The notes under the pieces are model-generated. The model saw only the letters and a program-made list of their open reading frames with translations. It was not told the DNA's origin and did not search any database. 58,836 nucleotides of DNA from Candidatus Rubrivivax defluviihabitans (GTDB lineage: Bacteria; Pseudomonadota; Gammaproteobacteria; Burkholderiales; Burkholderiaceae_C): positions 1 through 58,836 of the forward strand of contig JADJMW010000014.1 of the NCBI GenBank assembly GCA_016709385.1, read 5' to 3'. Below are positions 33,489 through 45,400 of the stretch, in pieces. How positions within the stretch are numbered: the stretch's first letter is position 1; every line of letters begins with the position of its first letter. The position numbers and the translations under genes are program-made.

Positions 33489-34029
33489 TGAAGTCGGGGT
33501 CAAACCCGGGGTTACGGATTCGCAGATTCGGCAACCCGACCCCGCACCCCATGACCGTAACCCGCACGGGGCGAGTCTTGTCCAACGAGGTCGGTGCCGA
33601 GACGCCTTGAGTACCGCCGGCCACCTCGCGCGGACCGCGGCCCGGTGCTGACCAAGACCCGGCGGGCACCGGGCTGACCGTCTTGACCGCGCCCGCAGAA
33701 CTGCCGCCGCGAACGCTGAACAAGATCGCCGCCTTTTCTGTCGCCGCGCCGCCGACCCGGCACGCGCCAGAACAAATGGTTGCAAATGCTCGCAACGTGT
33801 TGCAGCCGTCCGCAGCGATGCTTCAATTCGTTCGTTTCATCAGCACGGCGTGGGCACAAGATGCCAACGTACTGACGGGCAGTGCAACGAAGGTCAATGT
33901 ATGACCAGTCTCTGTTCGTCGGCTGGACACAACTGAACACGACAGTGCAAGGCTCAACTTGCGCGCGCGTTCATCGTCGCGCCGGGCCCCTCACCTCCCC
34001 AATCCGTACACAGCACCTGGCTGCCCACG
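33489..34029. other. Non-coding stretch upstream of lipoprotein 1
   Basis: No open frame here shows a recognisable protein; those present overlap on several strands and have no motif. The last 250 bases are less GC-rich than the flanks and probably contain the promoter of the lipoprotein gene, although no clear -35/-10 pair was found. Confidence 0.5.
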
Positions 34030-37000
34030 ATGAATTGCCCCACTCTGCCTCGACCAACCTGCAACCGACTCATGGCGCTTGCTGCCAGCGCCTTGTTGGC
34101 CGCCTGTGGCGGCGGTGATGCCCCCGCCGACGTCGCCACAGCCGCTGAGTCAAGCAGTAACGTCCCCTCCGCCCGCATCCTGGCCGCTTCGGGCGGTCTG
34201 TCTGTCGGCACAGGGGGGGCGGCCCCACAAGCTGTGTCCGCATCCGTCATCACCGTCCGCGCCGCCTCCAATCTGGTTGACGGCATCGGCGCGCTGCTGC
34301 AACTGCGCTACAACGGCGCCGTCATCGCCACCGGCGAGGTGCGATCCTCGGCTCCGGCGGACATGTCGTTTACGGTCCGAAATGTGATCGACGGTGGAAC
34401 GCTCGACGTCATCGTCAGCAACGCCGAACCGGTCAACGGATCCGCTGCGCGCTTGGTCACCATCACCGAGGTGCTGGTCAACGGCACCGCGTTCTCGCCC
34501 AGGGGCGCTGGCGTCACTTTCGACATCGGCTGGGGCGCCGCAGCCTTCGACGGTGCCCATGTACGTGCGGGTTCGACCCGGATCGACTCGAACGGCGCGT
34601 TGCGCATCCCGATGCCGGCGGCCTCCCAGCTGGGGGCTATGCAGCCGGTGGACCCGAGTGCGGTATCGGCGGACCCAGGCCCGTATGTGGACTGGAGCCG
34701 TGGTTCCGACAGCAATCCTGGAACCATCGACCGGCCTTTCCAGACGCTGGCCCGGCTGACACGCAACATCGTGCCGCTGCTGGCTGGCGAAAACATCCAC
34801 TTGCGTTGCGGGCAGATGTGGCGCGAGACGCTGGCGCTCAATGTCAACCAACTCGTGGACGGCGTGCAGATCGTGCCCTATGGCGCCGATTGCGCGACCG
34901 TCGGAAGACCGACCCTCAGCGGGGCGGATCAGTTTGTCGGCGGCTGGACCAGGACCGGCGCCGTCTGGTCGCGCGCGATGCCGGCAGGCACGCCCAAGAT
35001 TACTCGCATGTTCGTCAACTTCACTCCAATGCGGCCGGCCCAATGGCCGAATGCAAGCCAACCACAGGTACTGCTGCAAGGAGTCGAAGGAGCACTTCGG
35101 CTGACCATCGGCGCCACCGAAGCGGCAGCCCTGGCCGGGCGCGACCTCAACGGCGCCGCGCTCATGCTGCGCACACAGGCTTGGAACATCGAAGCCTTGC
35201 GACTGGGCAACCCCGGGCGCAGCGGCAACACCCTGAATCTCGCCGCCAGTCCTGCCCACATGCCCAGCGCCGGTCAAAGCTGGCTTCTGGGCGACAAGCT
35301 CTGGATGCTCGACGAGCCGGGAGAGTTCTTTCACGACGTGGCGGCACAGCGCCTGTACCTGTACCCGCTGGACAGCCAGGCCGGCCTGGACCTGAATGCC
35401 GCCATCGTCGAAGGCAGCGTGCGCGATCTCGTACTCGATGTGCGCGGGCGCAGCCAGCTCGTGATCCGCGGCATCGGGGTACGCGCTTCGCGCCAGGACG
35501 GCCTGCGCCTGACCGATGCACCGCAAGTGTTACTGAGCGACCTCGACGTGCGCGAGAACGGCGCCGCTGGCGTCAGGCTTTGGCAATGGAGCCCGCTCGG
35601 CGACGCCGTGCCCGGCCCGATCGTCGAAACGAGCTTGTTCACCGGCAATGGTCAGTTTGGCATCGATGCCACGTACGTCAAGCGCGCCACCATCCGCGCC
35701 AACGAGGTCGTCGAAACCGGCACGCTGGGCTATGCCGGCCCGGTCAGTTCAGCCATTGCCGCCGGACCTGGTGCTCAAATCCTGGACAACACCATCGACG
35801 GCGCCGGCCACATCGGCATCCGCTTCTCCGGCCTCCAGGGCAGCACGGTCGCGCGCAACGACATCAGCCGCTACTGCCTGCGGCTCAGCGACTGCGGCGG
35901 CATTTACACCTGAACCGGGCCGGCCGGCGTATCGCCCCTGCAGTCGTCGGTGGTGGACAGCAATCGCCTGAACGAGGCCGCTGCGGCAAGCGCAGGCAGC
36001 CCCGATGCCGGCAACTTTCTGGTCGCCGGCATCTACCTCGACGACCAGTCCAGCCACGTCGTGGTGCGCGGCAACACGATGGCCAAGCTGCCGGTCGGCA
36101 TCTTCATCCACAACACCTCGTACACCACGGTCGAGAACAATCGCATCTGGCTCGCCAGCCAAGTTGCGCTGTGGGGCAGCATGGACCGGACCGATGCCGA
36201 CTGGATGACAGGCAACCTCTGGCGCAACAACGAGATCGTGCCCACGGTCCATGCCATCTGGACCGACGGCCAACTGCCCTCGTTCAAGGTCTCGCAGGCC
36301 TTCTGGTTCTGGCACAACATGGGCGGCGAGGCCGCCCTGGGCGCGGGGCACAACGAATTCACGGGCAATCGAGTCATACAGGCGCAGGGTCCGGTGTCGG
36401 CGCACGCCTGGCTGCGTGGGCTCGGCAACGAACGCTATGTGGATGCCAGCGAGTGGCAAGGCCTCAATCCCGGAGAACCCACGCCTTCGCGACCGGTCCG
36501 CTTCGACCCCATGCTGACGACTCTCGGGCCCGAACAGGTCGTTGACGCCGGTTTCGATGCCGGTCTGACATCCTGGCGCACCTACCAGAACCCGGTGGGC
36601 AGCGGCTATGCGGTGCAGCCTTTGGCCAGCCTGCCCGGCTGCATCGGCTCATGCATGCAATTGACCGCGGGTCATCCCTACGACCTGCTGGCCAGCATAC
36701 CCTTCAGCCTGCGCGCAGGCGCGCTTTACCTTTACCGCTGGACAGCGGTGATGCCCTCGACATCGGGCGCGGAGGTCGGCCCGCCTTACGTGAGCCGCGA
36801 GGTCAGTCCGTGGGACGTGATGGCCGACGCCAAGGGCTTTGCCGGATACATTCCTCGCCGCGCTGGTGCCGGCGAGACATTGATGTACGAGAGTTACTTC
36901 ATGCCCAAGTCGTCGGCCCCAGCCCGGGTCAACCTGCAGGTCGAGACGGCGCGGGTGCCGGTCGCTTTGGACTCGATCTCGGTTCGCGAGATCACCGGTT

Positions 37001-37203
37001 TCAGTCTGGCTTACCTGTGGGACTGGTCGGCAGTGGTCTTCGCCCCAGGCGACGGCGCACGGACAGTGGGCTGCGCCGAACTTGGCTGGCCCGTCGGCTG
37101 CAGCGTGATTGGTACTGCCGGCGAGGCCTTGGCATTGCCCCTGACGTTGCCGGCGGGAACGGCCCGCCTGCTGATGCGGGGTGACTCGGTCTTTCGCCGC
37201 TGA
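34030..37203 (+). pseudogene. Large secreted lipoprotein 1 (carbohydrate-binding plus beta-helix) interrupted by an in-frame stop
   Basis: The frame codes for 1057 residues if the TGA at 35911-35913 is read through. The N-terminus has a signal peptide and lipobox ALLAAC followed by GGG. Residues about 65-170 look like a xylan-binding-type (CBM60-like) beta sandwich. Then come SNPGTIDRPFQTL, typical of the start of right-handed beta-helix (pectate-lyase-like) domains, the helix body with repeated N-x-I rungs, and a C-terminal segment with PYVSREVSPWDVMAD. The paralogue at 42.5 kb keeps Trp at the stop position (IYTWTG versus IYT-stop-TG). A single TGG-to-TGA change explains it. The remaining 430 codons show no other damage, so the mutation is recent or a sequence error. 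Confidence 0.8.
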
Positions 37204-37514
37204 CGCCGGTACGGTGCATGAGTTGCAGGCTGGGTTGGAGTGCACAGCCCGCACGCGAATCTGAGCGACCTGCTGGCCGCACTCGCCAGGCGTCGGGTAT
37301 GGGATCTGATCCAATACCGTTACCTTGAAAGCCGTCCTAGGTAGCGACGGGACCCCGTGACCGGGTATCTGTTGAAACCCTTGAGCCTCCTCAGGCCCTG
37401 AGCTTTTCAGCGCCAGAAAGGTCCACAGCGGCAGGCTGGGGTACAGCGCCTGCGTGCCCTGTGGCCACCAATAACTCGGCCGCTTCTGAGGGTCGAAGAG
37501 CGCAGCGCGGGTCT
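37204..37514. other. Spacer after lipoprotein 1; possible eroded 3' end of the HAD gene
   Basis: There is no intact gene. On the minus strand, bases about 37390-37500 read FDPQKRPSYWWPQGTQALYP in one frame, which could be a further, out-of-frame tail of the HAD protein. The remaining 180 bases show nothing recognisable. Confidence 0.35.
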
Positions 37515-39365
37515 TCAGGGGCGCCAGGCCGGAACGAATTTCTCAAAAGCAGCCTCGATCTGACCGTCCGAGTAGCTGAAACCGCCCCAGACATCAGCCT
37601 CTGCAGCGGTCGGATGTTCGTAGAACTCGTCCAGCACCGCGCGCGTGACACGAAAGAGGTCGCTGGTTTCAACTGCATCCTTCGGCGCATTGGCAACCCA
37701 AAGCTCAGCAAATGCCAACACACCGTCCTGGACTGTCATCAACCCCCAGTCCAGCGCACGCCAGTTCTTTTCGCTTGCCAAAATTGGAACAATTTGCCCA
37801 GCGGCTCTCTCGAAACCAATGACTGAGCCATGGTCGGCCGCAGTAAAGCATTCGAACAAGGCCAGATTCTGTCGCCACAGAGGATCGTCTGGAGCTGCAA
37901 AAGTATTCCAGTAAGCAAGCTTGGTTTGTCCGGGCAGCCCGGCCACCGACTGTATGCTGTACCCTTGCTCTAAAAGCCAAAGTAAAATCCGGTGAGATTG
38001 GTTGTGCTGTGACCAGCAGCCACTAGCGCTCGCGACAAGCTGTTTTGGAGATTACCTGACCAGCCGATGTCGACGATGGCAAACTTGTCGTCGTTCAGTA
38101 CACCTTCCTGCTGTAGATAGGCCTGAAGCAGCTCCCGTTTTACTGCTGACCGGGTCTCAGCCGCAGTGACAATGCACTTTTCCAGTATGCAAGCCTTGAG
38201 CCGCTGCCTCGCTAGTAAATCAAGATTCTCAGTGATTCTCTCCAGGGAGAATCCATGCCGAGCCAGCACATCAACATGCTTCGCCGGATCAACGCCCAGG
38301 CGCTCAAAGGCCTGCTGAACCGACAAGAACTTGGTTGGCGGCAGAATCCATCCGAGTTCTTGCTCCACCAAGCGAGTCATGCCGGCCGGGTGCCAGGCTT
38401 GGCGAGAGCCACAAAGATATTTGCACTCGATATCGTAAGACCAGTGCTTGACGATGCGTTCGGCGATACGCTGCAGGATCTGTCCGTCACGTGCAACAAA
38501 ATAAAGGCGCTTCAACCCGCGCTGTTGAGAGCACTGCAAACACCAGTGCACAAAACCGAACAACAGGGGCCCTACAACATCGGTGCTGATTTCCCAGATG
38601 GTTTTGTGCCTGTCGTCAGCCCGCACACGCTGCAAGCGCGCCAGGCGCATCACGCCTGCCAGTTTTGACATCGCGTAGCCCTTGTGGCCTTTGCCCCGCA
38701 CCACGTCTTCGAATCGGTTGAGCCGGCCATCTTCAAAGGCTTCGGCCGCGATGCCCATACTGCGCGGCACGGCGACATCGCTGTGCGAGTTGTCACCCCA
38801 ATGCAACCAATCAATAGGCTCTGACAGCTCTTCTCGCACTTTGGCAAACAGCCTGGAACTGGCCTTCGAGCAGCGGTGCGCCTGCGATACCCACAGTGCA
38901 TCACCGTCTTTCCAAAGCCCTGCGTTTAGCAACAGTTGCCGCACAAAGTCCTGCGGCAGGTAAGTGTCCGAGATAAAGGCAATGCGATGTCCTGCCTCAC
39001 GATCCTGTGCAAGCCGTGCGGCTGCCACGGGTACCTGCTGGCTGCATGTCAGCTCCAGCTCGAGCTCTGCTGCGGTCAACCGTTGCAATAGTTGCTCAGA
39101 CCAACCGTGCCTGTGACCCAACTCGGCATAGATCTCATCGAGCCCGACCTCCGCGCCGGGCACGCGACGCCGGGCAGCCGACTCGGCGTCCACACGTTGC
39201 AAAGCGAAGACCGAAGGATCCAGCGTGAACCAGCCCGCCTGCTGAGCCCGCTCACCCCAAGGCCATGAACAGATCTTGTGGCAGGGCGTACAGCCTTGTG
39301 ATGACAGTGTCAAACACATCAAAAGAGCGGAGCGGGCTATGCACCAAGCCTAGTAGGCGCGTCAC
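37515..39365 (-). pseudogene. HAD-superfamily protein of a surface-glycan cluster, two frameshifts
   Basis: A GTG at 39365 (overlapping the upstream methyltransferase stop) opens with SFDVFDTVITR, HAD motif I with two aspartates. After about 40 codons the frame breaks at a G4 run (39255-39258). The next frame gives ERAQQAGWFTLDP, then ISDTYLP (motif II) and HWGDNSHSDV (motif IV) and a long C-terminal domain with RLYFVARDGQIL. A second shift near 37973-37980 leads to LLEQGYSIQSVAGLP and the tail. One extra and one missing base restore a 617-codon gene. HAD proteins with this extension recur in polysaccharide loci; the substrate is unknown. Confidence 0.75.
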
Positions 39366-40087
39366 TTGCTGGCAACCCCCATCAAGTTAAGCGACAGCGG
39401 CACAGCCCGTCCTTGTTCGGGCCCCAATTCAGCCATCATCTGCAAGCGCCGTATGAACCTGAAGAATCTGAGTGCCCACCCACGCGCGCACCGCTCATGA
39501 CTGGCAACCACCAATTGGCGGGCCGACCATGAACTCGACTGGCAACACCTGAACCGTCTTAAAGCCACCGCTGAACAGCAAAAGTCCAGGCTGTGTTCTG
39601 TAAAACTGCTTTGGTGCGTCCAATCGTTATAGCGCCAACGGCTAGCCAATGTAGAATTGGCATTGGGTACCGTGCAAATGAGCCTGCCGGTGGGGTTGAG
39701 CGCTTCGCACATCGATTGAACAAAGTCGATCTGCTGCGGCCAAGGCAAATGCTCAATAACATCCAACGCGAGGATGATGTCAAAGTGGCCGGCGCGCTCT
39801 CTCAAGAACGCCTGGGTATCGGCCACAAACACCACACTGACACCGCGCTTCACCGCCTCCGCCACCTGGCCAGCATCGCTGTCCACGCCCGAAGCAGCGC
39901 TGAACCCAAGTTGCTTTAGCGCCAGCAAGGCATAGCCGGTGCCACAGCCCACATCCAGCAACGCCCCAGTCCGGTCGGCAGGCAGGTGCGGACCCAGAAT
40001 CCGCTGCGCATAGTCGGTCATTGCCTGCGTGCTGCGGCGTATCAGGATGAACCTCTTGTAGTAACGTGTGTAATCAACGCTGGACAT
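39362..40087 (-). CDS. Class I SAM-dependent methyltransferase, probably frame-altered C-terminus
   Basis: The open frame has 241 residues. Motif I is LLDVGCGTGYALLAL, with DIILALDVIEHLPWP and PTGRLICTVPNANS further on, as in class I methyltransferases of glycan loci. After SFTEHSLDF the frame is unlike the family (CCSAVALRRFRCCQSS), while a shifted frame reads LFSGGFKTVQVLPVEFMVG, a typical continuation. The original frame appears to resume near ERCARGWALRFFRF. So the open frame may hide two compensating shifts spanning about 35 codons. It starts 7 bp after the flippase stop. Confidence 0.7.
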   Translation of the reverse strand: MSSVDYTRYYKRFILIRRSTQAMTDYAQRILGPHLPADRTGALLDVGCGTGYALLALKQLGFSAASGVDSDAGQVAEAVKRGVSVVFVADTQAFLRERAGHFDIILALDVIEHLPWPQQIDFVQSMCEALNPTGRLICTVPNANSTLASRWRYNDWTHQSSFTEHSLDFCCSAVALRRFRCCQSSSWSARQLVVASHERCARGWALRFFRFIRRLQMMAELGPEQGRAVPLSLNLMGVASK

Positions 40088-40093
40088 GAATTT

Positions 40094-41391
40094 TCAACTT
40101 TGAATAAGCACTACGCATACGGAAGGCAAAAGAAATGCCCGAGTCTGAAACAATGCACATTCGCGCAGTCGCCCAAACATCCATGACGTGACAAAGGCAC
40201 TGACAAAATAACCGATCAGCGCTCCCAAAGCAGCACCTGAGATGCCGTATCTTGGCATCAGCCACCACGCTAGCCCGACATTGGTGGCGATACCCGTCAA
40301 GGCAGACCAAGTATGGTAGATAGTCAAATTCTCGAGCAGAAAATACTGGCACGCACCGTCCCGCTGAAGATCATCGGGGCGCTCCAAGCCAGTATTATTA
40401 ATACGACAACGGCATCGCCGTACTTGTCTCCGAACAAGAGCGGGATAACAAATGGAGCCAAAAACTCACCACGACAGCCACAAAAAACCAAGACCCGTCA
40501 GTAGATCAAAAACACTCTGCAATTTCTCAGGTAACCAGCTCTGTCCGCCTCTTCTTTCAACCAGTAAGGGGTAAATCGAAGAGAGAATCATTGTCGGCAA
40601 GAACATCCAGACCTCGGAGACACGAACTGCGGAGTAGTATATGCCAGCACTTTGGGCACCCAGCATATTCATTACCATGATCTGCTCTACCCGCACATAT
40701 AAGGCAACCAACAACCCCGAGAGAATCAACGGCCAGGAGTCCTTTACAATCAATCTGGCCATCTGCAAGTTGGGCGACCAAGCCCAGATGCTCTGGCCCC
40801 TGAGTTGGTACTGCACCATCAGCGCAAAACTAATCAAAGCGCATCGAAAGACAACGCAGCGCCAAACCAGATCAACGGCGCAGCACTCATCACCAACCAG
40901 ATCTTGACTGCGGTGCCGACCACGGCTGCAACTGTCTTTGCGATTACGGTGTACTTAGACTGGATATTTCTCTGGAACCAAAGGTCTATTACATCCATGG
41001 ATTGTGGAAGGAAAACCCACCGCCACCAGCAGGGCCAGTGGCGCAATTGCCGCATCTGCATGGGTCAAAGACCGCACAGATAAACCAGAGCCATTGCAAT
41101 TGCAGCGCCCAATACCCGCAGGCCAAACGCAGCGCCCAGAATCTGGTGTGTCTTGTCGGGCTGCTTGACCAGCTCGCGGATGACGATGCCTTCGATGCCA
41201 AAGCTGGCAACAGCTGCAAAGACCGCAGCCAACCCGATGGCGTATTGGAGCACCCCAAACTGCGCCGGCCCCAGATGGCGCGCCAACACAGCCAGCACCA
41301 CCATGCCCAGAGCCATGCGGAAGACCCTGTCTCCCACCAGCCACAGCACATTCCTACCGACCAACTCAAGTGGACTTGGGCGCACTTGCAT
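40094..41391 (-). pseudogene. Wzx-type oligosaccharide flippase, broken into at least four frames
   Basis: From the ATG at 41391 (TGATG overlap with the upstream methyltransferase stop) the frame reads LELVGRNVLWLVGDRVFRM and later ARHLGPAQFGVLQYA, a Wzx N-terminus. Further pieces lie in other frames: 40834-41061 (VIDLWFQRNIQSKYTVIAK), 40466-40837 (with GLLVALYVRVEQIMVMNMLG) and 40094-40387 (ENLTIYHTWSALTGIATNVG). Order and spacing match a full-length flippase of about 430 residues. The DNA is less GC-rich than in the flanking genes. Confidence 0.75.
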
Positions 41392-42109
41392 CAACACCAA
41401 TGCGATCGAAACTCTTCACTGTCACGGCAAAAATCCGCAACGCAATGCGCGAATAACCAGGTTGATAGTTCGTCATGCAGTTGCGCGACAAAGCGAGCGT
41501 TCGCATCAAAGGCCTCCAATTCCCGTTGAGCAGAAGTATCGGTTCAATGCCGCCCAAAAGCGATCATTTGCTTGGCAAGTGCAATGATCGGCGGGAACAG
41601 GAGAGATACCTTGGTGTCGGGCAAGTCATAGAGGGCAAGTGAACCATCACCGTGCCGCCAGGCCTCAGGTCACGAAAAGCGTCTCGAAAGACCGCCAAGG
41701 CGTCGGCATGAGACTCAAAGTGTTGAAAGACCTGGACAGAGAAACCGCGTCACATGACTCGTCAGCAATGGGAGCCGGGTGCCGTCCGAGGGCGAAATTG
41801 ATGTTGGCCGCTGGGACGCGTCCGTACATAGCCAAGTATGCGGCGAGACGTCCAGTCCGATAACATGACGAAATGAGCGCCCGAGTTGGCTGTAATGCGT
41901 CCAGCACCGCAACCGATCTCAACACATTCACCAGCTTCAGTCCATAGTGCTGCCAATGTCGCAGAAAGTCTTCCCAGTCCGACGGCCCAATTCATAGAAC
42001 TCTTCATCGGTCTATTCGCTCGGACTTCCGCGTTCCTTTCCTTGCCAGGTAGCGACAGCAAAAGGGGATCCCGCTCACCCCAAATCTTCCACTTGATGTT
42101 TGATTTCAC
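41391..42109 (-). pseudogene. SAM-dependent methyltransferase with several frameshifts
   Basis: A GTG at 42109 with GAGGATC upstream starts SNIKWKIWGERDPLL. Motif I (GECVEIGCGAGRITA) is in frame, but sequence between and after it moves through other frames: VPAANINFALGRHPAPIADE, then DLRPGGTVMVHLP, then PDTKVSLLFPPIIALAKQMI, then ANARFVAQLHDELSTWLF before the TGA at 41393-41391. All pieces are in methyltransferase order. At least four indels are needed. Confidence 0.7.
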
Positions 42110-42125
42110 GATCCTCGTTGCTTGA

Positions 42126-42487
42126 CTGATGTTGCCCGGCCGCTGCCGGCTGGAACAACGTTTCCGAGCCGCTCAAGGGCCACGACCTTCACCCCTGCAG
42201 TATGGCTTGCAAGCGTACGCACCCGAGGAGGAGCGGCCAGAGGCGGCAACAGGCAACATGCCCAATCTCACACTTCTGCGCCCGCCAGCGCTCGAAGAGC
42301 GGCGCGCAAGGACAACTGGCAGGCAGCGGGACCGGTGAGTTTGGCTCACGTGCTGGACCCTATCCCCCAGTCAATACAGGCTGTTACTCCCCCGAACTTG
42401 AGTGGGTGGCGCGTGGGCCGATAGACCTGGGAACTACCTGAACCGACCGCTCGCACCCACTAGGGTTCGCCGGGCGGCGTGGCCCCG
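42126..42487. other. Non-coding spacer upstream of lipoprotein 2
   Basis: No supported gene. Several short frames overlap on both strands without motifs. It is flanked by the divergent broken methyltransferase and lipoprotein 2 genes and presumably holds both promoters. No clear boxes are visible. Confidence 0.5.
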
Positions 42488-45400
42488 ATGAAACCGCTAT
42501 CGTTCGACTCAACTTTGCTTCATCGCGTCGGGTGCATGTTGGTATCGGGAGTACTGGTGGCATGCCTGTCTGCCTGCGGTGGCGGTGGAGGGGCGGCGGA
42601 AGCCGAGGTGGGCGCCCAGACCAACGCAACCGCATCCGCCGCGCCGACCCCAGCCACCACGCTGGCCGTCAACGCGACCACGCTGACACTGCGCGCTTCG
42701 GTTGCCGGCTTTGGCGACGATGCTGCGTTCCTGCAGGTCCGTTACAACGACAACGTCGTTGGCGTGCTCGAGATCCGTGCGACCGAACTCGCTGACGAGA
42801 GCATCCACATGCCCGTGCCGAACGATGGCGGCGTACTTGAAATCGTCTGGGTGAACGCCTCCGGCGTTTCGGGGCGTGCGGTCACGGTGGACCAGGTCGT
42901 CGTTGGCAGCAGCAAGCTCTCACCGCTGGACAGCGACGTTGTGTTCGACCGGGGCGATGGCCTGGCCGCCTTTGACGGCGTGGACGTCTTGCCCGGGCAG
43001 CACACACTCACAGCGGGCGGTGCCCTGCGCTTCGTACTTCCGTTCACCGGCCGGAGCTACGCTGCCGCGGCCAGGTCAAGGCTGGCTGCCGACGCTATCG
43101 GCGCCGGCTACTACGTCGATGCCAACCTCGGCGACGACCGCAACCCGGGCACGATCGACCGACCCTGGCGGACGCTTGCTCGCGTGGCCGCTGTACGGAT
43201 GACATCCGGCCAGGGCATCTACCTGCGCTGCGGCCGCACGTGGCGCGAGTCACTGTCGCTTGGCGCAGCCCAATTGGTGGACGGCGCCATCATCGCTGGC
43301 TATGGCAGCGAGTGCGGAACCAGGAAGGCCGTTGTCTCGGGTGCCGACGACTTCTCGGGCGGGTGGCGAAAGTCCGGCAAGGTGTGGTCGAGAACCCTGC
43401 CGGCGGGGACGGCAAAAATCACCCAGCTCTTCATGGCCGGACAAGCGCTGCGCACAGCGCAATGGCCCAACGCCGACGCCGGATCCAGGCGTATGGCGCT
43501 CATCGCAGCCAACTCGACCAGCATGAAGTCTGCGGCCCTGCAGGCCAGCGACAGCACGTCGTTGAGCGGCAAAGACCTGGCTGGCGCCACGGTGCAAGTT
43601 CGAACGCAACCGTGGTTCGTGGAGACTCGGCGCGTGTTGAACCTGGGCAACAGCCGCATGGAACTCGACAGCTCCACCGACTGGGCGCTCGAAGCCGGGG
43701 AAGGCTTCGTACTGCAAGACAAGCGTTGGATGCTGGACGCAGCCGGAGAGTTCTTCCATGACACCGCAGCGCAACGCCTGTACTTGATCGCGCCTGCAGC
43801 AGGCGCACCTACAGACCTCAACACGGTCAGCGTGGAGGGCAGTGTGAGAGACGTCGCGCTGGCTCTGGCTCAGCGCAGCAAGCTGGTGGTGCGCGACCTG
43901 GCCATGCACGCCGCGCGAGAGGACGGGCTGCGCATCACCGATGCCCCCCAGACCCGGCTTGAGCGAATCGAGGCACGCGACAACATGTCCGCTGGCGTGC
44001 GCCTGTGGCAGTGGGAGAAGATCGCCGCCTCCACGCCGGGGCCAAGCATTTCGGACAGTCTGGTGGCCGGCAACGGCCAGTACGGCATCGACGCGTGGCA
44101 CGTGTCGGGCGCACAGATCAGGCGCAATCGTGTGCTGTCCACCGGCACAGCCGCCCACCACCTGGCAGGGGTGTTTGCATCCGTCGCTGCCGGTCCGGGC
44201 GCCGCTACCGAAGACAACGTGGTCGACGGGTCCGGCTACATCGGCATCCGATTCTCCAGCCTGGCCGGCAGCGTCATCGCCCGCAACACGGTCTCGGGCT
44301 ACTGCCGCCGGCTCTCCGACTGCGGCGCGATCTATACCTGGACCGGGCGCGACCTGGCCACAGCCACGCAACTTTCCCGGGTCGAAGGCAACCGCGTCCT
44401 GGCCGCTTCGGCGCAGATGGAAGGTGCCGCTTCCGACGGCCGCGAAGTGGTGGCCGGCATCTACGTCGACGACTTCTCGCGCAATGTCACCGTGCGAGAT
44501 AACCAGCTCACGGGCATGCCCATGGGCATCTTCCTTCACAACGCGTCCAATGTCATCGTCGAGGACAACCAGATCTGGTTGCCCACCACCGTCGGGTTGT
44601 GGGCGAGCATGGACCAACTGGACGCCGACTGGTCGCGCGGCAACGTCTTCAGGAACAACCACATCGTGCCCCTCGTGCAGGCAGAAACCGCGGCAGGCCC
44701 CCTGCCGAAGTTCACCACCTCGCAGGCCATCTGGTTCTGGCACTTCATCGACGGCGAGGCCGCGCTCGCAGCCGACCGCAACAGCTTTGCGGACAACATC
44801 GTCACGCAACTGCAAGGCCCCTTGGCTGCCCATGCCTGGCTGCGCGGTCCGCGCGGCGAGCGCCACGTCAATGCCGTCGAGTGGCAAACCATCAACCCGG
44901 CCGACCCGCCGCCATTGCGCCCCGCACGCTTTGCGCCCATGCTGGCGACCCTCGGGCCCGAGCTTGTGGTGAGCGGCAGCTTCGACACCGGGCTGGGCCC
45001 ATGGCGAACCTATGAGAATCCCGAGGGGAGAGGGTACGCGCTCCAGCCAGTGGCCAGCATGGACACGTGCTTTGCAACGTGCATGGGCTTCACTGCCGGG
45101 CACCCCTACGATCTGTTGGCGAGCGTGCCTTTCTCTTTGCGTACCGGTGTGCCGCACGTCTATCGCTGGTCGGCCGCCATGCCCGCATCCGCAAGTGCCC
45201 TGGTTGGGCCACCCTATGTCAGCCGCGAGGCGAGTCCCTGGGACGTCATGGCTGACGGCCGCGGTTTCGTCGGCTACGGCCCCCGTCAGGGCGCGGCGGG
45301 TGAAGTGCTGGCGTACGAGACCTTCTTCGTGCCGAAGTCATCCGACCCGGCGCGCGTGAATCTCCAGGTCGAAACACCCGGTGTGCAGGTGGCCTTCAGC

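Noticed and set aside
33470..33940. Small genes in the gap between VapC and lipoprotein 1
   Set aside because: Several frames of 70-140 codons overlap one another on both strands. None has a ribosome site or recognisable motif.
35911..35913. Selenocysteine or stop-codon readthrough at the TGA in lipoprotein 1
   Set aside because: The paralogue has Trp, not Cys, and no selenocysteine-insertion hairpin was seen directly downstream.
37970..39365. Programmed ribosomal frameshifting in the HAD gene
   Set aside because: The shift sites are a plain G4 run and an unremarkable CTTTTAG stretch, with no clear slippery heptamer plus structure, and neighbouring genes are broken in similar ways.
42126..42487. 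A promoter or small RNA in the spacer before lipoprotein 2
   Set aside because: No convincing -35/-10 pair or stem with T-run was found, so nothing is claimed beyond a likely promoter-containing gap.
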